DNA of 7,994 bases from an uncultured Clostridia bacterium (GTDB taxonomy: Bacteria; Bacillota; Clostridia; Oscillospirales; Ruminococcaceae), in the NCBI GenBank assembly GCA_937894185.1, contig CALCSA010000032.1, positions 1-7,994 on the forward strand. Reading direction: 5' to 3'. The notes under the pieces were generated by a model. It ran no database searches and had not been told where the DNA came from. It was given only the letters and a program-made list of their open reading frames with translations. The position numbers and the translations under genes are program-made. Below, in pieces: positions 1-6,464 of the stretch (positions within the stretch are counted from its first letter, which is position 1; each line of letters opens with the position of its first letter).

Positions 1-52
1 CTGTTTATGAGGTGTTGTAAATTAGCCCGTTTGCTGCATAGTCAGACTACTA
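1..52. other. Sequence before tctC lipobox, no intact start
   Basis: This stretch should hold the ribosome binding site and signal peptide of the solute-binding protein, but the tctC frame is closed here by TGA at 8-10 and TAG at 23-25. It is visibly richer in A/T than the gene that follows. An ATG at 7 opens a different frame (MRCCKLARLL...), which would join the tctC frame only after a one-base shift near 36-38. An 11-base near-palindrome (TAGTC-A-GACTA) sits at 39-49 and a SpeI-type palindrome ACTAGT at 49-54. It may be a frameshift, a rearrangement breakpoint or a poor contig end. I cannot tell which. Confidence 0.5.
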
Positions 53-1111
53 GTGGCGTGCAGCTCTGCTGCTCCCACCCCCAGTGCGTCCTCACAGGCT
101 CCGGCCCAAAGCCCCGCCGCCAGCAAGCCCGCCGAAGCACCACCGGCACAACCGGCGCAACCGGCCGCAAAGGCCTTCCCCTCCAAGGGGCTCACCCTGA
201 TTGTGCCTTGGAATGCCGGCGGCTCCTCCGACCTGATCGGCCGCCTTCTGGTGGCGGAAATGGAGCAGACCCTTGGCCAGAAGTGCAGCGTGGTCAACAC
301 CCCCGGCGCTACCGGTACCGTGGGAATGAACGACGCCAACAACAAGCCCCACGACGGCTACACTCTGATTGCCAACGCCACTCCCTACAGCCACGGCGTA
401 ATGGGGCTGGCCGACTGGAAGCCCTCCGATTGGGACTTTTTGGGGGCCTACTATGTTCCCGGCATCATTGCCGTGAGCAAGGACAGCCAGTACAAAACCT
501 TTGACGACCTGTTCCAAGCTCTGAAGGACAGCCCCGGCACCGTAACGGGAGGCACAGCCGGTGCCGGTTCCACCGGTTTTACCAACATGGAACTGCTCAA
601 ATCCACGGTGCCGGAAATGGGCAACTATGAGCACATTGCCTACGCAGGCGGTGCCGCCGCCGTCACCGCCACTTTGGCGGGAGAGGTGGACTTTACTCCC
701 CAGCTTTCCAACGAGATGATCGATCTGTTGCGCTCCGGAGATTTGGTGGCGCTGGCGACCCTCACCGAGGAGGACCTGACGCTGGAGGGAATCCCCTACA
801 CCATCCCTTCCATTCAAACCTTCCTGCCGGAGACAGCTCCGGTGCTGCCCTGCGGCGACGCCTTTGGACTGATGTTCCCCTCGGATGTGCCTCAGGAGGC
901 CAAAGATGCTCTGGAGGCCGCTTACCTCAAGGCTTGCGAAAGTGACGCCGCCAAGTCCTTCGCCCGTGAAAAAGGCGTGATTCTTCAGGGCATGAATTTG
1001 GCACAGTCCAACCAGCTGCGGGACGACACCGCCTCAAAGGTATGTTGGATTTTCTATGATAGCGGTGTGGCCAAGAACTCCCCCGAAGATTTCGGCATCG
1101 CCCGCCCGTAA
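53..1111 (+). CDS. tctC: TTT transporter solute-binding lipoprotein (TctC/BUG family), 5' end disrupted
   Basis: Extracytoplasmic substrate-binding receptor of a tripartite tricarboxylate transporter. It captures an organic anion outside the membrane and hands it to the TctA/TctB pair encoded next. Reading from GTG at 53, residue 3 is the probable lipidated Cys: with the two upstream in-frame Leu codons the context is LLVAC-SS, a good lipobox. Residues 6-41 are an Ala/Pro/Ser/Gln-rich tether. The mature domain begins near residue 44 and carries the family loop IVPWNAGGSSD (50-60), equivalent to the usual IVPFAAGG..D anion-binding segment, then GATGTVG and, near the C-terminus, GLMFPSDVPQEAKDAL, typical of the fold. 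Length suits a full BUG domain of about 300 aa plus tether. The GTG has no Shine-Dalgarno sequence and no hydrophobic signal ahead of it in frame, so it is not a convincing start. The body of the gene is intact to TAA. Family assignment is firm; substrate is unknown. Confidence 0.88.
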   Translation: MACSSAAPTPSASSQAPAQSPAASKPAEAPPAQPAQPAAKAFPSKGLTLIVPWNAGGSSDLIGRLLVAEMEQTLGQKCSVVNTPGATGTVGMNDANNKPHDGYTLIANATPYSHGVMGLADWKPSDWDFLGAYYVPGIIAVSKDSQYKTFDDLFQALKDSPGTVTGGTAGAGSTGFTNMELLKSTVPEMGNYEHIAYAGGAAAVTATLAGEVDFTPQLSNEMIDLLRSGDLVALATLTEEDLTLEGIPYTIPSIQTFLPETAPVLPCGDAFGLMFPSDVPQEAKDALEAAYLKACESDAAKSFAREKGVILQGMNLAQSNQLRDDTASKVCWIFYDSGVAKNSPEDFGIARP

Positions 1112-1202
1112 CTCCACAACTGAACAAACAGGGGGTGTTTGCTTGAAGGTTTCAGCGAATGCCCCTTTGTTATCCATGAATCTATTGAATCTGAATCGGT
1201 AT

Positions 1203-1208
1203 GGGAGG
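1203..1208 (+). promoter_or_regulatory. Ribosome binding site of tctB
   Basis: GGGAGG lies 7 nt before the ATG at 1216. This fixes the start there rather than at the in-frame ATG at 1201, which overlaps the site itself and would add only MGGCT. Confidence 0.8.
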
Positions 1209-1215
1209 CTGTACC

Positions 1216-1740
1216 ATGGAACAACCAAACAAGCCCAACGAGTCCAACTCTAACCCACAGGCCCATCTGGATTTTATCACCGGCGCTGTTTTGTTTCTGA
1301 TCTGCCTTTGGGCGTCCGTTGCCAGTATTGGCTACTGGCAGAAGATGGGGGGACGGTTTTACGCTTCCCCCGGATTTATGCCTATCCTGATCTGCAGCGC
1401 TCTGGGAATCATGTCCTTGATTTTGATGAAGCGTTCTCTGAAAAACAGCTCCCTACAGGAGCGGACCGGTCAGCTGGCCCGGGCCTTTCGGCAAACTCTT
1501 TCCAGCAAGACGGTCTACCGCGCCACCATCGGCATTGGGATGTTCGCCGTCTATGTATTTGGCATGCTGGGAAAAATGCCCTTCTGGGCGGCATCTCTCA
1601 TCACCCTGTTTGCGGTTTTGATGTTCCTGCGGTTTGACAGAACCGCACCTACCGCCTTGAAGCTGTTCCTCATTTCGGCCCTGAGCATCGGGGGAATCAT
1701 CCTGTTGTTTCAGGTTGCGTTTTCGGTTCCAATGCCCTGA
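1216..1740 (+). CDS. tctB: TTT transporter small membrane subunit (TctB family)
   Basis: Small integral membrane subunit of the tripartite tricarboxylate transporter, needed with TctA for solute symport. The 174-aa product is the usual size for the family. A hydrophilic N-terminus of about 17 residues (Asn/Pro-rich) precedes a first membrane segment at about 19-40 (ITGAVLFLICLW...). Next comes the family signature around FYASPGFMP (48-56) leading into a second segment at about 53-71. A basic cytoplasmic-type linker (KRSLKNSS to SSK, about 73-99) follows, then a hydrophobic hairpin at about 103-140 and a last segment at about 148-170. This gives four to five spans. It follows tctC after a 104-nt gap and precedes tctA by 88 nt, the standard C-B-A order. 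The sequence is poorly conserved across the family, so the call rests on topology, the SPGFMP motif and context. Confidence 0.9.
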   Translation: MEQPNKPNESNSNPQAHLDFITGAVLFLICLWASVASIGYWQKMGGRFYASPGFMPILICSALGIMSLILMKRSLKNSSLQERTGQLARAFRQTLSSKTVYRATIGIGMFAVYVFGMLGKMPFWAASLITLFAVLMFLRFDRTAPTALKLFLISALSIGGIILLFQVAFSVPMP

Positions 1741-1816
1741 TCCCCACTAAAAACCGGGCCTTTAGGCGCGAGGTGTTTGTGTTTTGTATACAGGCTCTGG
1801 TCAAGGCCGGAGCGGC

Positions 1817-1822
1817 AGGAGG
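1817..1822 (+). promoter_or_regulatory. Ribosome binding site of tctA
   Basis: AGGAGG stands 6 nt before the ATG at 1829. The open frame runs further upstream to an ATG at 1784, but that one has no comparable site and would add 15 polar residues (MYTGSGQGRSGRRSV) not expected in front of the first TctA membrane helix. Confidence 0.85.
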
Positions 1823-1828
1823 TCGGTT

Positions 1829-3349
1829 ATGAACGTTGAGTATCTTATACAGGCGTTATCCGTCGCATTCTCTCCCGTTGGAATGATCTCGCTGATTATT
1901 TCGGTGTTTTTAGGGCTTATCTTCGGCATGCTTCCGGGCTTGACCGCCACCATGGGGGTGGCGCTGCTGACGGGAGTCACCTATAATTTTGACGGCCCTC
2001 TTGCGGTGCTGGTGCTGATTGGAGTGTATGTAGGGGCGATTTCCGGGGGCTGCCAGTCGGCTATCCTCCTCAACATCCCCGGCACTCCCGCTTCTGCTGC
2101 CACCGCCATCGAGGGTTACCCCCTGGCCAAACAGGGCAAAGGGAGCCTTGCCATCTTTGTGGCCAACGCCTCCTCCTTTTTTGGGACGCTGCTCAGTGTG
2201 TTTTGCGTCATGCTGTTTACCCCCCTCCTCACCGATATTGCCCTGAAGTTCAACTCTCACGAGATGTTTCTGCTGGCGGTGTTCGGCATTGTCATCTGCG
2301 GAAACCTCACCTCCGGCGGGAACCCCCTCAAGGGTTGGATTTCCGGATTTGTGGGGCTTCTCATCTCGCAGGTGGGCCGGGATACCGTCAACTCGGTGGC
2401 GCGGTTTTGTTTTGGAACCATTGACCTGACCGGGGGGATTTCCCTTCTGCCCGTCATGATCGGGCTGTTTGGATTCCCCGAAATCGTCCACGCCTTTTCG
2501 CCCCAAAGCAGAGACTTGATTCAAATCGACAGCTTTAGCGCCAGAGAAGGCATCGCCATCCTGCTGCGCAACAAGGTGAACATTCTGCGCTCCGCCGCAT
2601 TGGGGGTGTGTATGGGCGCCATTCCCGGCGTGGGAGAGGACACCGGCGGCTGGCTGGCCTACTGGGCGGAAAAAAAGCGGGCCAAACCCGGCAGCCGCTG
2701 GGGAGAAGGGGAAATTAATGGTGTGGTGGCCTCGGAAACGGGAAACAACGCCGCCATCGGCGGAGCCATTATCCCGGTTCTGTCCCTGGCCATTCCCGGC
2801 AGCGCTCCGGCGGCGGTATTGCTGGCAGCCTTTTGGATGCACGGCTACCGGCCCGGCCCCCTGATGATGAAGGATACCCCCGAGTTTTTATATTACGTCG
2901 TCATTTTTATGATTTTTTCCGCCATTGTAATGTGGATCATCGCCTCCAACATGTCCAAACTGACGGTGCGGGTTCTGCAGATCGACAACCGGATTCTAAT
3001 GCCCATCATCTTTATCTGCTGCGTCATCGGCGCCTTTGTGGTGAACAACCGGGTGTTTGATGTGTATCTGATGCTGGTGTTCGGGCTGCTGGGAGTTGCC
3101 ATGAGCTATATGGGGTATCCCTCCGCGCCCTTTCTGCTGGGGGTGATTCTGGGCAACATGGCGGACGAAAACCTGCGGCGGGCTCTGATTTTGCATAAGG
3201 GCAATCTGCTCCCCTTTGTCACAAGACCCATCAGCATCTTTTTTATCCTCTTTATTCTGGCGCTGGTGTTGCCGCAAATCCCCTTTGTCAACCGTTTGAT
3301 TGCCAAAATCAAGGGGAAAAAACACGACAAGACGCAGGTGACGACATGA
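1829..3349 (+). CDS. tctA: TTT transporter large membrane subunit (TctA family)
   Basis: Large permease subunit of the tripartite tricarboxylate transporter, a multi-spanning inner-membrane symporter that takes substrate from the TctC receptor. The product is 506 aa, the normal family length (about 500), and strongly hydrophobic throughout, consistent with about a dozen spans. Family hallmarks occur in two homologous halves. First half: GMLPGL (33-38), a YVGAISGG turn (67-74) and LNIPGTPASAATAIEGYP (81-98). Second half: GAIPGVGEDTGGWLAYW (263-279), the NN pair of ETGNNAAIGGAIIP (303-316) and LAIPGSAPAAV (320-330), with RPGP (341-344) after it. The C-terminus is basic (KIKGKKHDK). Its stop overlaps the start of the next gene as ATGA, so the downstream enzymes are translationally coupled to the transporter. 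Transport class is certain; the carried molecule (tricarboxylate, dicarboxylate, sugar acid or other) cannot be read from it. Confidence 0.97.
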   Translation: MNVEYLIQALSVAFSPVGMISLIISVFLGLIFGMLPGLTATMGVALLTGVTYNFDGPLAVLVLIGVYVGAISGGCQSAILLNIPGTPASAATAIEGYPLAKQGKGSLAIFVANASSFFGTLLSVFCVMLFTPLLTDIALKFNSHEMFLLAVFGIVICGNLTSGGNPLKGWISGFVGLLISQVGRDTVNSVARFCFGTIDLTGGISLLPVMIGLFGFPEIVHAFSPQSRDLIQIDSFSAREGIAILLRNKVNILRSAALGVCMGAIPGVGEDTGGWLAYWAEKKRAKPGSRWGEGEINGVVASETGNNAAIGGAIIPVLSLAIPGSAPAAVLLAAFWMHGYRPGPLMMKDTPEFLYYVVIFMIFSAIVMWIIASNMSKLTVRVLQIDNRILMPIIFICCVIGAFVVNNRVFDVYLMLVFGLLGVAMSYMGYPSAPFLLGVILGNMADENLRRALILHKGNLLPFVTRPISIFFILFILALVLPQIPFVNRLIAKIKGKKHDKTQVTT

Positions 3350-3666
3350 GGGTGTTTGACCATATGGGAATCCCCACACAGGTTCCGCAGCCCGGAGAGC
3401 GGCTGGTGCAGGCCACCAAAACATGGGTGACCGACCCAAAGCTCCATCCGTTTCAGGTGGAGTGGCTGCGGTATCAAGAGGGCAGCCCTGTTCCCCCTAT
3501 TTTAAAGAATAGTCCTCACATAGCCTTTCGGGTGGACGACATCGCCAAAGAAAGCGCGGGGCTGGAGGTAATTTTGCCTCCCTTCCCGTCGGTGGCGGGG
3601 CATGTGGTGGGATTTTACAAAACACCGGACGGCGCTATTGTGGAACTGATGGTATATGGTGTATGA
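3346..3666 (+). CDS. Compact VOC-fold (glyoxalase/bleomycin-resistance superfamily) protein
   Basis: Small cytoplasmic protein of 106 aa with vicinal-oxygen-chelate features. The first strand reads VFDHMGI with His6. A strand ending VEWLRY supplies Glu39. The second module begins HIAFRVDD with His58, continues with a helix (IAKESAGL) and strands, and ends IVELMVY with Glu100. These four positions match the usual His/Glu metal-ligand pattern of two beta-alpha-beta-beta-beta modules, but the first module appears to lack its helix and a strand, so the protein is shorter than the usual 120-140 aa. The start ATG overlaps the tctA stop (ATGA) and has AGGTG 5 nt ahead. The isomerase gene follows after 24 nt. 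VOC proteins act as epimerases, isomerases, lyases or dioxygenases on adjacent-oxygen substrates. A step on the imported compound is inferred from context only. The superfamily call is good; the reaction is unknown. Confidence 0.75.
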   Translation: MRVFDHMGIPTQVPQPGERLVQATKTWVTDPKLHPFQVEWLRYQEGSPVPPILKNSPHIAFRVDDIAKESAGLEVILPPFPSVAGHVVGFYKTPDGAIVELMVYGV

Positions 3667-3690
3667 TGTATCATAAGCGGGAGGTACTCT

Positions 3691-4566
3691 ATGTATAAAA
3701 CCGGCATTATATCCGATGAGGTTTCTCAGGATCTTGCGGTTGCGGCAAAGCTGGCCAGCCAATACCGCCTCGATGCTTTGGAGATTCGCTCAGTGGGTGA
3801 GCGCAACCTCTTTCAGATGGACCGGCAGGATTTTGCCCGCATCAAGGAGGTCACCGGCGCTCACAACCTTGCGATCTGCGGTATCAGCAGTCCCCTGTTC
3901 AAGTGCAGTCTGGACAGCTCTACCGAATACCACCAGCATCTGGAAGGCTTAAAACGGTGTGTGGAGGCCGCCAACCTCTGGCAGACCGACATCATCCGGG
4001 CCTTTACCTTCTGGCAGCAGGAAGGGGTGGAGCTAAAGGCCATTGGGGAAAAGTTTCAGAAGGCCATCGAGATCGCCCGGGACGGCGGCGTGACACTGGT
4101 CATCGAGTCGGAGCCCAGTGTCAACACCCGCAACACAAAGCAGTTGGTGGAATTTTTGCAGCTGCTCCGCTCACCCCATGTAGCGGCTTTGTGGGACCCC
4201 GGCAACGAAATCGCCGACCCCAAGGCTCCCCCGCCCTATCCCGACGGGTACGCTCTTCTCAAGCCCTACATCAGGCATGTGCACATCAAGGACATTAAGG
4301 CAAAGCCCACAGGCGCCTTTTACGAGCCCGCCTTAATGAGCCGGGGGGATGTGGACTTCCACGGCGTATTCCGGCAGCTGCGGCAGGATGATTATCAAGG
4401 GTATGTCAGTGTGGAAACCCATTTTCGGATTCAGAAGGAGCAGCTGGAGGACGCTTTGCTGGCACGCCCCCAAGGCAGCTCCTTTTCGGAGGGAGGGTAC
4501 GAGGCCTCGGTGGCGTATCTTAATATTTTAAAGGATGAATACAACTGGATGGGAGAAGTTACATGA
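3691..4566 (+). CDS. Sugar phosphate isomerase/epimerase-like TIM-barrel protein (xylose isomerase-like / AP endonuclease 2 fold)
   Basis: Cytoplasmic metal-dependent TIM-barrel enzyme of 291 aa in the superfamily of IolE, IolI, D-tagatose 3-epimerase and the lyase subunits acting on 3-keto-glycosides. Visible strands include GIISDEVSQD (5-14), ALEIRS (29-34), IIRAFTFW (101-108), VTLVIESEPS (134-143), VAALWDPGNE (164-173), IRHVHIKD (194-201), GDVDF (219-223) and YVSVETHF (238-245). The likely divalent metal ligands are Glu139, Asp169, His198 and Glu242, spaced roughly as in known family members. The ISDE opening is characteristic of a subgroup found beside Gfo/Idh/MocA dehydrogenases. GGGAGG at 3679-3684 lies 6 nt before the ATG and supports the start. 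The stop overlaps the oxidoreductase start (ATGA), so the two are probably made in step and may act on the same intermediate. Despite the family name no phosphate-binding role is shown; isomerase, epimerase, dehydratase or C-O/C-C lyase are all possible. Confidence 0.9.
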   Translation: MYKTGIISDEVSQDLAVAAKLASQYRLDALEIRSVGERNLFQMDRQDFARIKEVTGAHNLAICGISSPLFKCSLDSSTEYHQHLEGLKRCVEAANLWQTDIIRAFTFWQQEGVELKAIGEKFQKAIEIARDGGVTLVIESEPSVNTRNTKQLVEFLQLLRSPHVAALWDPGNEIADPKAPPPYPDGYALLKPYIRHVHIKDIKAKPTGAFYEPALMSRGDVDFHGVFRQLRQDDYQGYVSVETHFRIQKEQLEDALLARPQGSSFSEGGYEASVAYLNILKDEYNWMGEVT

Positions 4567-5588
4567 GCAAAACAGTGCGATTTGGCTTGTTGGGTTCGGG
4601 AGTGATTGCCCGCTTTCACGCCCGGGCCATTGAGACGATTCCCGAGGCCCGGCTGGTGGGAGTCTGCGGTTCCAGCAGGGAGCGGGCTCAATCCTTTGCC
4701 CGGGAGATGGGGATTGAGGGATACGCCACCCCAGAGGAAATGGCTCAAAGCCCGGAGGTGGATGCGGTCTGTATCTGCACTCCCAGCGGGCTGCACACCC
4801 GGCAGGCTGTTTTGATGATGAATCATCACAAGCACATCGTGGTGGAAAAACCCATGAGCCTGAGTCTGGAAGAGGCGGACCTGCTCATCGAAACCGCCCG
4901 TAACACCGGGGTAAAGGTCTGTATCATCTCTCAGTTCCGCTTTAGTCCGGCTGTGGTTGCCATCCGGGAGGCCATTGAACAGGGAGCTTTTGGCAAAATT
5001 GTGTCGGGGAGCCTTTCCATGCAGTATTACCGCTCCGAGGAGTATTACCGCTCGGCGGACTGGCGGGGCACTTGGGCCATGGATGGCGGCGGCGCTCTGA
5101 TGAATCAAGGCATCCACGGCATCGACGTGTTTCGCTCCTTGATGGGCCCGGTCAAATCCATTTTTGCCCTCACCCGCACCCAGACCCGCCCCATAGAAGT
5201 GGAGGACTCCGCGGTGGCCGTGCTGGAATTTGCAAACGGAGCCATTGGCACCATTCAGGCCTCCACCACCTGTTACCCCGGCTACCCCCGGAATATCGCC
5301 GTCTATGGGGATCAAGGCAGCGTCGTTTTGGAAGAGGACAGCATTTTAAACTGGGATTTGCCCCTTCCCTGCCCCTTGCCGGTGGGAACTAGGGCGGCGA
5401 ACGTGGCCTCCTCCGACCCTAAGGCCATTGACGTCACCGGCCACACCAACCAGATTCAAAATCTGGTCAACGCTATTTTGAGGGATGAGCCTTTGCTTTC
5501 CGACGCGCCCACCGGCCGCCTGCCTTTGGAGATTATTCTGGGCATCTACCAGTCCTCCAACACCGGCAAAAAGGTTGAGCTTCTCTAG
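4563..5588 (+). CDS. Gfo/Idh/MocA family NAD(P)-dependent oxidoreductase
   Basis: Cytoplasmic dehydrogenase of 341 aa that moves hydride between NAD(P) and a hydroxyl of a sugar, cyclitol or glycoside. The N-terminal Rossmann domain opens with GLLGSGVIARFH (8-19, GxGxxA-type dinucleotide loop). ICTPSGLH follows at 71-78, then the family motif VEKPMSL (94-100) with Lys96 as probable catalytic lysine. The C-terminal alpha/beta domain has YYRSADWRGTW (161-171) and GGGALMNQGIHGID (175-188), where His185 is the usual second catalytic residue. The WRGTW and NQGIH wording is typical of a large sugar-dehydrogenase subgroup. GGGAG at 4551-4555, inside the end of the isomerase gene, serves the overlapping start. 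It is the last gene of the plus-strand operon, ending 10 nt before the first hairpin of the terminator region. Substrate and direction are not evident; myo-inositol 2-dehydrogenase (IolG)-like or glycoside 3-dehydrogenase-like activity are the leading guesses. Confidence 0.94.
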   Translation: MSKTVRFGLLGSGVIARFHARAIETIPEARLVGVCGSSRERAQSFAREMGIEGYATPEEMAQSPEVDAVCICTPSGLHTRQAVLMMNHHKHIVVEKPMSLSLEEADLLIETARNTGVKVCIISQFRFSPAVVAIREAIEQGAFGKIVSGSLSMQYYRSEEYYRSADWRGTWAMDGGGALMNQGIHGIDVFRSLMGPVKSIFALTRTQTRPIEVEDSAVAVLEFANGAIGTIQASTTCYPGYPRNIAVYGDQGSVVLEEDSILNWDLPLPCPLPVGTRAANVASSDPKAIDVTGHTNQIQNLVNAILRDEPLLSDAPTGRLPLEIILGIYQSSNTGKKVELL

Positions 5589-5597
5589 GATTTGGCA

Positions 5598-5616
5598 CCG
5601 GGCTTCCTTTGCCCGG
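5598..5616 (+). other. Short hairpin after the operon
   Basis: CCGGGC at 5598-5603 pairs with GCCCGG at 5611-5616 around a 7-nt loop, starting 9 nt after the oxidoreductase stop. No T-run follows, so it is not a complete intrinsic terminator. It may protect the 3' end of the transcript or aid the stronger hairpin downstream. Confidence 0.4.
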
Positions 5617-5643
5617 CGACCTTCATCCAGTTAACGCAAACAG

Positions 5644-5672
5644 AAAGACCGGCCCCAAAGGGCCGGTCTTTT
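5644..5672. terminator. Bidirectional rho-independent terminator between convergent operons
   Basis: AAAGACCGGCCC at 5644-5655 is perfectly complementary to GGGCCGGTCTTT at 5660-5671, a 12-bp stem with a CAAA loop. The plus strand ends in TCTTTT. The minus strand ends in GGTCTTTCTG, so the A/T base of the stem supplies a T-run in both directions. It lies between the end of the plus-strand oxidoreductase (5588) and the end of the minus-strand tatD-like gene (5681), exactly where both transcripts must stop. Confidence 0.92.
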
Positions 5673-5680
5673 GGCGTCTG

Positions 5681-6451
5681 CTAAACAATTCCAAACAGCT
5701 TTTTTGCGTTGCTGCAGGTCAGGTCCAGAACTTCCTGTGGAGTGCAATCTCCCCGCACTCTGGCAATAACCCCGGCCACCTCGCCAATCATAACCGAGGT
5801 GGAAATCTGCCCCGCCAACCGGGCCGGGGGCAGAAAGGGAGAATCCGTTTCCAGCACCAGAAGCTCCAGAGGCATGGTGCGCACCGTCTCCAACACATGG
5901 GCGAATTCCGGGTAGGTGATGTTGGGCCCAATGCCCAGATGCATCCCCAGTTCCAGAAAGGCCCGCCCCGCCTGAGGGGGGGAAGCGAAGCGGTGAATCA
6001 TCCCCCGGGGCCGGTGCTTTTCCACCAGATTGATGGTGTCGGCGTCGGCATCCCGGTCGTGAATCTGGATGGGAAGCTCCCGCTCCCCCGCCAGCTTGAG
6101 CTGAGCCTCAAACACCGCCATCTGCCGGTCCCGGTCTGCGGTTCCGGCGTGGTAGTCCAGCCCGATTTCTCCAATGGCCACTACCTTTTCCACCATAGAT
6201 AGGGCGCGGATTTCCTCCAGCCAGCCCTCCTGCAAATCCCCCACCGAAAGGGGAAAGACCCCCACGGCGGCGCAGATCAAATCATACCGGGCGGCAAGCT
6301 CCACACTGCGGCGGGAGGAAGCCACATCGGAGCCGCAGTTGATGATGTGGCTCACACCCTTTTCCCTCTGCTCCCTTAACACCCGATCCAGATGGGGGGC
6401 GTAGCAGCCTTCGTCATAATGGGCGTGGGTTTCAAATAAGTTGCGGTACAT
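5681..6451 (-). CDS. tatD: TatD-family metal-dependent hydrolase
   Basis: Cytoplasmic TIM-barrel hydrolase of the amidohydrolase superfamily. Family members are metal-dependent DNases or deoxyribonuclease-like enzymes; the cellular role is often unclear. The product is 256 aa, the usual family size. Metal-site residues are all present: His9 and His11 in FETHAHYD, Glu95 in AIGEIGLDYH, His131 in IQIHDRDA, His153 in MIHRFASP and Asp203 in LETDSPFLPP. The closing SNAKKLFGI segment is also typical. Two wording changes stand out: ETHAH instead of the common DTHCH, and GVFPL where most members have GVHPH. The start is chosen at 6451 because AGGAGG lies 6 nt upstream; a longer reading from 6487 would overlap the OsmC gene and lacks such a site. 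It is the last gene of the minus-strand operon, 13 nt after the OsmC-family gene. Family firm, precise substrate not known. Confidence 0.93.
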   Translation of the reverse strand: MYRNLFETHAHYDEGCYAPHLDRVLREQREKGVSHIINCGSDVASSRRSVELAARYDLICAAVGVFPLSVGDLQEGWLEEIRALSMVEKVVAIGEIGLDYHAGTADRDRQMAVFEAQLKLAGERELPIQIHDRDADADTINLVEKHRPRGMIHRFASPPQAGRAFLELGMHLGIGPNITYPEFAHVLETVRTMPLELLVLETDSPFLPPARLAGQISTSVMIGEVAGVIARVRGDCTPQEVLDLTCSNAKKLFGIV

Positions 6452-6457
6452 GGGCAG

Positions 6458-6463
6458 CCTCCT
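6458..6463 (-). promoter_or_regulatory. Ribosome binding site of the tatD-like gene
   Basis: On the minus strand this reads AGGAGG, 6 nt before the ATG whose first base is 6451. It lies in the 13-nt gap after the OsmC-family stop and decides the start against the longer in-frame ATG at 6487. Confidence 0.85.
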
Positions 6464-6464
6464 G

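Noticed and set aside
1143..1174. TTGAAG ... TTTGTT as a sigma-70 promoter before tctB
   Set aside because: The -10 half matches the consensus poorly, and the 17-nt spacing alone is not enough.
1784..1828. Longer tctA start at the ATG at 1784
   Set aside because: It has no Shine-Dalgarno site and adds a polar Gly/Arg-rich extension, while the ATG at 1829 has AGGAGG at ideal spacing.
1741..1828. Internal promoter (TATACA-like -10 near 1787) ahead of tctA
   Set aside because: No matching -35 box at proper spacing could be found, and the gap sits inside an evident operon.
1910..2842. Long open frame on the minus strand inside tctA
   Set aside because: Its composition (Gly/Gln/His/Arg-rich, low complexity) is that of an antisense shadow of a GC-rich gene; tctA on the other strand has full family motifs.
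5028..5055. Direct repeat TATTACCGCTC, giving YYRSEEYYRS in the oxidoreductase, as a recent tandem duplication
   Set aside because: A doubled YRS-E-YY pattern before WRGTW is usual in this Gfo/Idh subgroup, so it is family sequence rather than a new repeat.
4431..5315. Minus-strand open frame of 294 codons under the oxidoreductase
   Set aside because: No recognisable motif and no ribosome site; the plus-strand Gfo/Idh gene explains the region.
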